Positions 1 to 5,455 of a DNA stretch of 13,794 nt are shown here, piece after piece. How positions within the stretch are numbered: the stretch's first letter is position 1; every line of letters starts with the position of its first letter. The notes beneath the pieces are model-generated. The model was not told the DNA's origin. It saw only the letters and a list, made by a program, of their open reading frames with translations, and made no database searches. The translations under genes were made by a program, and so were the position numbers. Origin of the DNA: Deltaproteobacteria bacterium UBA6967 (GTDB lineage: Bacteria; SAR324; NAC60-12); the NCBI GenBank assembly GCA_002450295.1, contig DJYX01000097.1, positions 1 through 13,794 of the forward strand, in the 5' to 3' direction.

Positions 1-33
1 GTCACACAACAAGAACAAAAGAAATGCTGTCGG

Positions 34-504
34 TTAGTAGGGTTCTGAAACCACAGAAAGTTCCTGATCGATTTTCTCCTCCTCTAAAGGCCAATCAACG
101 TCACCAGCTTTTGCGTCCCTGAAGAATTCTCCACACATTAGACTGATAGAACCACCCCACCTGATTCTACTCCCTGGCACACATAACTGATGAGATTGTA
201 CAGCAATCGCTGCTGCTCTCTCCGTCTTTAGCGGAATAACAGGATCGAACTCTTCCAACTCCAAAAGATGCCAATAAATAAGCGGATTTTCTTTCGGCGA
301 AAGATGTTCAGCTAATGTCTGATCCGACGGAACGACACATTGACGCTTTGTGATAGTAGCCAGCACACCAGAAGCAGTGATCCAGTTCTCAGATTTACAA
401 ACCAGATCTACTGGGATTTGCTGGTTGACACAGTCTTCAAGAAACGCAATGTTGACCAGCGTTGTGCTGGTTGTCTTTTGAATCCAATGCTGAGTCCAAC
501 TCAT
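34..504 (-). CDS. Hypothetical protein, 156 aa, family not recognised
   Basis: I do not recognise this protein. From the ATG at 504 it reads MSWTQHWIQKT and runs 156 residues to a TAA at 34-36. A TTG six codons upstream (522) could also start it, but ATG is preferred; neither has a clear Shine-Dalgarno sequence. There is no signal peptide or membrane helix. The composition is that of a soluble, acidic protein with many E, L and I residues, and a Trp/Gly/Cys-containing patch (RWGGSISLMCGEFF) near the C-terminus. The tail is rich in D/E (DVDWPLEEEKIDQEL). It is transcribed away from the neighbouring rightward cluster. The long open frame, balanced composition and lack of a better frame on the opposite strand support it as real, but no function can be assigned. 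Confidence 0.55.
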   Translation of the reverse strand: MSWTQHWIQKTTSTTLVNIAFLEDCVNQQIPVDLVCKSENWITASGVLATITKRQCVVPSDQTLAEHLSPKENPLIYWHLLELEEFDPVIPLKTERAAAIAVQSHQLCVPGSRIRWGGSISLMCGEFFRDAKAGDVDWPLEEEKIDQELSVVSEPY

Positions 505-751
505 TATCTTAGTAGATGCCAAACAATATTCTTATTTTTCAAATTGTTTGTAATAGTTGACAGGATAGAATGAATAGCCTGCAAAAAAGTCATCCTATTT
601 TCTATTTATGAAGATCTCATGCAACAAGAAAGCACACCAAGATGACGTTCTTCCCTACAACGCAGGAATGTGATAAAGACACACGATCCTTGCAAGTTGG
701 GGGAGAATCAATGATTCTGAGGCACTAAATTTTCTGGCATCCTCTTGTGTA
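505..751. other. Divergent intergenic region
   Basis: About 247 bases separate two genes transcribed away from each other, so promoters in both directions are expected here. The left half is AT-rich. On the plus strand a possible sigma-70 pair is TTGTTT (544-549), a 16-base spacer and TAGAAT (566-571). This is a weak match and not decisive. A separate TTGACA (557-562) has no good -10 at the right distance. A strong Shine-Dalgarno-like run, GGGGGAG, lies at 699-705 before an ATG at 711 that opens only a five-codon frame. No convincing hairpin terminator or RNA gene is visible. Confidence 0.4.
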
Positions 752-1405
752 ATGAAGCTCATGTACTCTTTCGCTCGACCAGATTCTGGTGACGCTACGA
801 TTCCTGAAATCAATGGCCGTCTAACAGAAATCATCCGTATGTCTCATGATGTCCCAGAGACTGTCGAAGTAACGGCCGACAATCAAGGCATTCTCATCAA
901 ATTTCATGATACAGGCACTGGTTTATGTAGTGACGTGATCTACCATCCGGGTGATCTTTTAACAATGGAGGTTCAAACAGAGGCACATCCTGAAGCTGAT
1001 CCACTTAACGCTATCGTTCGCTTAGAAATTCTTTGGTCAAGACCTCAGGATGATGAGAACATTCTCGCCATGTGTGTCCGACAACTAATCTTTGACACTT
1101 ATGAGGAACTAAATTTGAAAATTGATCCTGAGTTGCTTGGGCTACTTCACAACAAAAGTACCAACAGTACTCAGCGGTTGGTTGAAATATATGGATTAGA
1201 GGAAGAACTCAACAAACCTGAACTCAACGAATTGGTCAAAAACTACCGTTTAGTTCATCCCAGTACACAGTACCGCTACGGTGCCAAGATTTTGCATTCT
1301 CATCTCAAAAGCTGGTCCATGGTCTTAGGATATATGGCCAAGTATCTCTCCCCAGAGCAAATGCTCTCACTCCATCGTCCGACTGCGACTCGTAGACCGG
1401 TTTGA
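752..1405 (+). CDS. Hypothetical protein, 217 aa, possibly a degenerate PilZ-like domain
   Basis: This protein is not confidently recognised. The central part (about residues 38-115) alternates beta-strand-like segments around HDTGTGLCSDVIYHPGDLL and then NAIVRLEILWSR, which recalls the layout of PilZ domains (D-x-S-x-x-G turn, 'GD.l.l', 'a.V....'). The canonical RxxxR and DxSxxG c-di-GMP-binding residues are not clearly present, so this is a weak inference. The C-terminal third looks alpha-helical and ends in a basic tail (ATRRPV). There is no signal peptide. The first ATG (752) is used, with another ATG three codons on; neither has a Shine-Dalgarno sequence. The frame is open upstream to base 677 without a usual start codon. 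The TGA is followed after 1 base by the lipoprotein ATG, suggesting translational coupling. Confidence 0.6.
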   Translation: MKLMYSFARPDSGDATIPEINGRLTEIIRMSHDVPETVEVTADNQGILIKFHDTGTGLCSDVIYHPGDLLTMEVQTEAHPEADPLNAIVRLEILWSRPQDDENILAMCVRQLIFDTYEELNLKIDPELLGLLHNKSTNSTQRLVEIYGLEEELNKPELNELVKNYRLVHPSTQYRYGAKILHSHLKSWSMVLGYMAKYLSPEQMLSLHRPTATRRPV

Positions 1406-1406
1406 A

Positions 1407-1643
1407 ATGCGCTCACTGTTCTTGGTTTGTGCCCTAGGCATTTTGGCAGGATGTAACAGCACGACCCGTGTGGGCTACCACGATGCCAAGCAGTTCAAGA
1501 ATGACGCATACCGTGCCTGCCTGAAGGTCGACCAGAGTCCTCACTATCGTGTAGTCGAATACGATACAGACAGCGCGGTTATTGAATGCCTACCCCCCTA
1601 TCAGGACAAGGGAAAGAATCCTCGTCAGAACTGGTGGGAGTAA
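1407..1643 (+). CDS. Small outer-membrane-type lipoprotein, 78 aa
   Basis: The protein begins MRSLFLVCALGILAGCNS. This is a short type II signal peptide: an Arg near the start, a hydrophobic stretch, and the lipobox LAGC with the cysteine at residue 16. After processing about 63 residues would remain, lipid-anchored to the envelope. Residue +2 is Asn, not Asp, which in enterobacterial rules favours outer-membrane sorting. The mature part contains two more cysteines (ACLKV and ECLPPY) that could form a disulfide, and ends KNPRQNWWE. No family is recognised. It starts one base after the stop of the preceding gene, so it is probably co-translated with it. Lipoprotein status is well supported; the function is unknown. 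Confidence 0.72.
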   Translation: MRSLFLVCALGILAGCNSTTRVGYHDAKQFKNDAYRACLKVDQSPHYRVVEYDTDSAVIECLPPYQDKGKNPRQNWWE

Positions 1644-1694
1644 AAACAACTAGAACAGTACTTGCAAAAACTTTTTGAGTTTCTCACCACAAAC

Positions 1695-1700
1695 AGGAGG
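1695..1700 (+). promoter_or_regulatory. Strong Shine-Dalgarno (AGGAGG) for the 1706 gene
   Basis: A perfect AGGAGG lies five bases before the ATG at 1706. It is the best ribosome-binding site in the left half of the window, fixes the start of that gene, and suggests that the small exported protein is made in quantity compared with its neighbours, most of which lack a clear site. Confidence 0.75.
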
Positions 1701-1705
1701 TTTGA

Positions 1706-2158
1706 ATGGTTCGTAAATGGATTAAAAGTACTCTCTGCGCTACCGTAGGCGCTATCACTCTCATCTTTGCAACCCCCCAGCAATCCCAAGCTCAAGCAAA
1801 TCTAGAAATTGTTTTCATTGATTCTCTCTGGGGAGGAGGAATAGGCGCTGTCAGTGGACTGGCTCTTTGGGCTTGGAAAGATCAGAAATCAGCCGAAGTT
1901 ACCAGCATGATCGCCCGTGGAGCTGCTGTTGGCGTTTTCGGGGGAATGATGTTCGGCCTCTATGAGATTGGACAAGGCGGCAGTGTCGAAGATGACATGT
2001 TCAATGCCCAACACGAAATCACACCAAGTATTTTCAATTACAATCGAGCTAAGCATACCCTAGCTATCAACCCAACCCCATTGGCGAACAACTTAATCCA
2101 ACGATCATTCAGTGGGGAGCATTCAACCACGCTACCCCTCCTACGCATTTCTTTCTGA
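1706..2158 (+). CDS. Small exported protein with glycine-rich hydrophobic segments, 150 aa
   Basis: The N-terminus (MVRKWIKSTLCATVGAITLIF) is a basic-then-hydrophobic Sec signal peptide. A likely signal peptidase I site lies after QAQA, near residue 32. The mature part has two hydrophobic Gly/Ala-rich stretches, WGGGIGAVSGLALWAW (about residues 48-63) and RGAAVGVFGGMMFGLYEIG (about 78-96). They resemble glycine-zipper membrane segments and are separated by a short charged turn (KDQKSAEV). The remainder is polar and ends in LLRISF, an aromatic-terminated C-terminus as seen in some outer-membrane proteins. No named family is recognised. Six bases separate its stop from rfbB, and its start has the perfect AGGAGG. 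Membrane or envelope location is inferred from composition only. Confidence 0.7.
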   Translation: MVRKWIKSTLCATVGAITLIFATPQQSQAQANLEIVFIDSLWGGGIGAVSGLALWAWKDQKSAEVTSMIARGAAVGVFGGMMFGLYEIGQGGSVEDDMFNAQHEITPSIFNYNRAKHTLAINPTPLANNLIQRSFSGEHSTTLPLLRISF

Positions 2159-2164
2159 AACCTG

Positions 2165-3211
2165 ATGAGAATCTTGATTACAGGTGGAGCCGGCTTCATC
2201 GGCTCCAACCTAGTTCTCCACTGGTTACAGCATCACCCACAAGATCACGTCTTCAACCTTGATGCTCTCACATATGCTGGGAATTTGCTCAACCTGAAAG
2301 AAGTTGAGGGAAATTCAAACTATCACTTCCTTCATGCAGATTTACGGCAACCTGATGTTGTCAAAAAGATCTTCATTGAAAACAAAATCGAAGGAGTTCT
2401 TCACCTAGCTGCAGAATCCCACGTTGACCGAAGTATTAGCGGACCTGCAGACTTCATTGAAACAAATATTTTGGGCACCTTTCACTTACTGGAAGCTGCA
2501 CGAGCCTACTGGGGCAATAGCCCTGACCCACGTTTTCATCATGTGAGTACGGATGAAGTCTTTGGCTCACTCGGCCAAGAGGGCGCTTTTCATGAAGAAA
2601 CTCCCTATGCACCAAACTCACCCTACTCTGCCAGTAAAGCCAGTAGCGACCATCTAGTTCGAGCGTACCATCACACCTATGGACTGAATGTTGTCACAAC
2701 CAATTGCTCGAACAACTATGGCCCATTTCAGTTTCCTGAGAAGCTGATTCCACTACTGATTCACAACTGTCTGGCAGAACGCTCTTTGCCAGTCTACGGA
2801 GATGGTAGCAACATCAGGGACTGGTTGTACGTCAAGGATCACTGCCGAGCACTCGACCTGGTTTTCCGCAAGGGACAAACAGGGGAATGCTATAACATCG
2901 GAGGCTCCAATGAATGGCGCAATCTGGATGTAGTGCATCTGATCTGCGATCTGTTAGACAAGGAACTAGGCCGAAACGGAGACGATTCCTGCCGTAAACT
3001 AATTACATTTGTCAAAGACCGACCAGGCCACGATCAGCGCTACGCAATTGATCCACGGAAGATGCGACGGGAATTGAAGTGGTCCCCAGAGTTGGATTTC
3101 CAAACGGGACTCTTACAAACCATTCGCTGGTATCTCAACAACCAAGCCTGGGTAGAACAAGTGACCTCTGGATCTTATCGAGAATACTATCGTCAGCAAT
3201 ACAATGTCTGA
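2165..3211 (+). CDS. rfbB: dTDP-glucose 4,6-dehydratase
   Basis: This cytoplasmic, NAD-dependent enzyme of the extended short-chain dehydrogenase (SDR) family converts dTDP-glucose to dTDP-4-keto-6-deoxyglucose. That product is the entry point to dTDP-L-rhamnose and other deoxysugars for surface glycans. The sequence shows the Rossmann NAD motif GGAGFIGSN (residues 7-15), LHLAAESHVDRSI (79-91), the catalytic STDEVFG with T129, D130 and E131, the YxxxK pair Y154/K158, NNYGPFQFPEKLIP, and the family signature KDRPGHDQRYAIDPRK. The length of 348 aa is normal for RmlB. The start is the only sensible ATG, six bases after the upstream gene. The GT61 gene begins immediately after its stop codon. rmlA, rmlC and rmlD are not in the window, so the final sugar cannot be deduced. 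The synonym rmlB applies. Confidence 0.95.
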   Translation: MRILITGGAGFIGSNLVLHWLQHHPQDHVFNLDALTYAGNLLNLKEVEGNSNYHFLHADLRQPDVVKKIFIENKIEGVLHLAAESHVDRSISGPADFIETNILGTFHLLEAARAYWGNSPDPRFHHVSTDEVFGSLGQEGAFHEETPYAPNSPYSASKASSDHLVRAYHHTYGLNVVTTNCSNNYGPFQFPEKLIPLLIHNCLAERSLPVYGDGSNIRDWLYVKDHCRALDLVFRKGQTGECYNIGGSNEWRNLDVVHLICDLLDKELGRNGDDSCRKLITFVKDRPGHDQRYAIDPRKMRRELKWSPELDFQTGLLQTIRWYLNNQAWVEQVTSGSYREYYRQQYNV

Positions 3212-4096
3212 ATGCAGATTCAGCAGGCTTACCTTGATGCACAAGATGGACTCGTCCGCTCCAGTGATTGGCTATACTTCCATGGGAATCACTTTCGCTG
3301 GAACTTGATCAATCCCCACAGCAATCCTACAAACGGAGAAAATTTCAACCGCTTTACCCAGCGTCTTTCTGGAAGAATCCCTGATCTCACTGCTACAACT
3401 CAAAGACTCTCAGGGCACTTTCATCTCGGAATCCATCCCCACTTTCACAGCTACTACCATCTCTGGACAGAACTCATTCCCCAAGTGCTCACACAAAGGG
3501 AAAGTCACTGGTTATTGCCTTGGTGGTTACCAGTAAATTACATCGCTTTTCTTCAGCAACTCCGAATCAGGCTGACGGTTTTACCCCCAAGAATCTTTCA
3601 ATGTGAATTGCTCACTATTCCTAGCAAGCCATCTCTTCAAGACATCAAATACTCTATCGAGTACCTTCGTCAAAATTATCTCGGTCGCAGCAATGCCTGC
3701 AACGATTTGACTAGCCGAATTTATATTTCTCGTCGGCGTGTAAAGCGTCGGCACTTGCAGAATGAGCAGGGGTTACTGCCGATACTGGATCGTTATGGTT
3801 ATCGGATAGTCGAACTGGAAGATTGGTCGATCGAAAGGCAGATGCAGCTTTTTAGTGGAGTGACCCACGTGGTGGCTCCACATGGAGCCGGATTGACGAA
3901 TGCTCTTTGGATGCCGGTAGGGGGAAAGGTTCTGGAGATTCGGCCATCCTATGCAAGCGGAGATTTTTGCTTCTCAGAAATCTGTGCGTTATCCAGTCTG
4001 GAGCATGAGGTGCTGGTACCGACTCGTCGACCAGCTTTCCGACTGAAACCAGCAATACTCACTGAGCATTTGCAGAGTTGGCATCCCAAAGTTTGA
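3212..4096 (+). CDS. GT61-family (DUF563) glycosyltransferase
   Basis: The protein matches the pattern of glycosyltransferase family 61 (DUF563). An N-terminal HSYYHLWTELIP (79-90) corresponds to the family's conserved 'H..H...D/E..P' region. RIYISRRRVKRR (169-180) is followed by ILDRYGYRIVELEDWS and the highly conserved VVAPHGAGLTNALWMP (220-235), then GGKVLEIRP. Family members transfer sugars from nucleotide-sugar donors to glycans; donor and acceptor are not predictable here. The length of 294 aa is on the short side. No signal peptide or membrane helix is seen, so it is probably cytosolic or peripheral. Its ATG follows directly on the rfbB stop (TGA-ATG), so the two are surely co-translated, and a dTDP-deoxysugar donor is a reasonable inference. 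Its last 38 bases overlap the convergent SPOR gene. Confidence 0.85.
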   Translation: MQIQQAYLDAQDGLVRSSDWLYFHGNHFRWNLINPHSNPTNGENFNRFTQRLSGRIPDLTATTQRLSGHFHLGIHPHFHSYYHLWTELIPQVLTQRESHWLLPWWLPVNYIAFLQQLRIRLTVLPPRIFQCELLTIPSKPSLQDIKYSIEYLRQNYLGRSNACNDLTSRIYISRRRVKRRHLQNEQGLLPILDRYGYRIVELEDWSIERQMQLFSGVTHVVAPHGAGLTNALWMPVGGKVLEIRPSYASGDFCFSEICALSSLEHEVLVPTRRPAFRLKPAILTEHLQSWHPKV

Positions 4097-5120
4097 CAAT
4101 ACGAGCATTACGGAAACCACTATAATGATTACGCAGTGAATACATAGTAGAGCGGGCTTCCCCAGTTGTCTCAAAAAATCCCACACGAATACGGAATTGT
4201 AGCTTGTTCGTTTCTCTATCGAATCGCTGGGATAGGTAACTGAAGTCTGTGTGTTCAATAAACTTGGGTAACAGAGCACTCGCTGTCGTCAAGTCCTCCT
4301 CGATGGGCAATTCAATGGTCCAAGGTTTGGTAATCGGTTGTTGAAGATCAATTAAATTACGGGACAATTCTCGAGAAGTTGGCGCCACTGCCCAGTAATC
4401 ACCAGTAAACTCACCACTTTTAGAATATTTCTCAAACACCTCCTGGCCTACCACCTGTGCTTCTTCAGCACCCTGAAAAAATCCGATTCTTACGCGGTAC
4501 CAAACCATTCCCTCAAACTTGTCTTCGGTACGGTGTATGTAGGCATAGTGACCGTCCTGCACCAGCAGTTGTAGCAACTCCAATGCTTTTGGAAAATCAG
4601 TGACCGATAAAGAGGTCATCTGTACTGCAAATTTGCCCAGTTTTTTGCGTGACAGAATATCTTTCATCGCATCAACCTCAGTATGAAACTGAACCTTGAT
4701 TTTCCTGCCATCCTGAATCCATTCCCAGTCACGGGCATATTCGGGAATGATCGTGTAGTCTAGCTTGTAGTGGTTCTGAATCAGGACGGTTTGCCAATTC
4801 TCAGTAACCATGCCCAAGCGCTGTCGATCGATTACTTCCCAATAGGGTTGATCAACTTCTAGCAGAGCTGCTCGGACAGCTCCTTGCGGTAGGGACAATG
4901 CTGGTTCCACAACCTGGGTTGCGTTATCACCTGATACTTCTGAAGAATCGACCTCGAAAGGAATCGATTGAAGTTCTTCAATTGTGACTGTTTGAATCTG
5001 AGTACTCACATGACTCTTGGGATCAACCAAGCTCATCACAGCAGAAGCTGCTCCTCCCAAAATCAAAAAAGTTGTGCCCAGCCATAACAGCACAATTCTT
5101 TTTGTCCGAACACTACTCAT
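4059..5120 (-). CDS. Membrane-anchored protein with two SPOR-like repeats
   Basis: The 353-aa protein begins with a short basic cytoplasmic N-terminus (MSSVRTKR), then one hydrophobic helix (about residues 8-30), then a long periplasmic region. Two C-terminal repeats look like SPOR domains. Repeat 1 spans about 163-245 (KFAVQMTSL ... WYRVRIGFFQGAEEAQVVGQ). Repeat 2 spans about 266-345 (PWTIELPIE ... LQFRIRVGFFETTGEARSTM). The shared 'R(I/V)R(I/V)GFF...EA' core is the hallmark 'rVrvGpf...eA' of SPOR, the denuded-peptidoglycan-binding fold seen in FtsN, DedD and DamX. The order of helix then periplasmic SPOR fits a cell-wall or division role, but the function is inferred. The 130 residues between helix and repeat 1 have no recognised domain. 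The start ATG overlaps the cutA stop (ATGA) and has AGGAG eight bases upstream (5129-5133). It is the last gene of the recX operon. Confidence 0.75.
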   Translation of the reverse strand: MSSVRTKRIVLLWLGTTFLILGGAASAVMSLVDPKSHVSTQIQTVTIEELQSIPFEVDSSEVSGDNATQVVEPALSLPQGAVRAALLEVDQPYWEVIDRQRLGMVTENWQTVLIQNHYKLDYTIIPEYARDWEWIQDGRKIKVQFHTEVDAMKDILSRKKLGKFAVQMTSLSVTDFPKALELLQLLVQDGHYAYIHRTEDKFEGMVWYRVRIGFFQGAEEAQVVGQEVFEKYSKSGEFTGDYWAVAPTSRELSRNLIDLQQPITKPWTIELPIEEDLTTASALLPKFIEHTDFSYLSQRFDRETNKLQFRIRVGFFETTGEARSTMYSLRNHYSGFRNARIVKLWDANSANAQ

Positions 5121-5455
5121 TCAATCAACTCCTGAGGATGGGTTTCCTCCTTAATCCAATTTAAAAAGTCCTGATTGCCCCACAGAATGGGCAAGGCCAA
5201 CAGACAGGGAAAGTCATAGGAATGATTTTCACTAAGAAGCTGCTGAATGGCCGATGATTGATCCCGCGTGGTTTTCGCAAGCATTGAATATTCTTTTGAG
5301 TGATCCAGATTGCCTTGCCAATAGAAGACCAGCTTCATTTCTCCTTGAGGGAATTTGACATAGTTCATCAATCCCTTCTGTAGTAGCTGGTTCCACAAGG
5401 TGCTCGGCCTCTTCTGGACTGAATGCTGTCAGAGCAACACAGGCGCTGGATTCAT
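5117..5455 (-). pseudogene. cutA: cutA (divalent-cation tolerance protein), apparent double frameshift
   Basis: This encodes a CutA1-like protein, a small trimeric ferredoxin-like fold linked to metal tolerance. The C-terminal 91 residues are in one frame: NQLLQKGLMNYVKFPQG, VFYWQGNLDHSKEYSMLAKTT, then HSYDFPCLLALP and GNQDFLNWI, the family's 'H-Y-x-x-P-x-x-x-x-L-P ... G-x-x-x-[FY]-L-x-W-[IL]' ending. The preceding LTAFSPEEAEHLV lies in a different frame (near 5394-5432). The start codon ATG (5453-5455) overlaps the recJ stop as ATGA, has AAGGA at 5465-5469, and reads MNPAPVLL in the first frame before a TGA at 5429-5431. Stitching the three pieces gives a normal 112-aa CutA, the length of the E. 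coli protein. The two shifts, near 5431-5434 and 5393-5396, cancel each other. As written, the gene cannot be read straight through. It could be a recent pseudogene or two sequencing errors. Confidence 0.85.

Noticed and set aside
340..573. Plus-strand 77-codon frame opposite the first gene
   Set aside because: It overlaps the better minus-strand gene and its composition (Cys/Arg/Phe-rich, no motif) is that of an antisense shadow.
1665..1677. Inverted repeat CAAAAACTTTTTG as a terminator before the 1706 gene
   Set aside because: The stem is only A-T pairs beyond one G-C, has almost no loop room, and is not followed by a proper T-run after a GC stem.
5429..5431. In-frame TGA in cutA as a selenocysteine codon
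   Set aside because: Reading through it in the same frame gives sequence unlike CutA; the conserved residues lie in another frame, and no SECIS-type hairpin or expected Cys position is evident.
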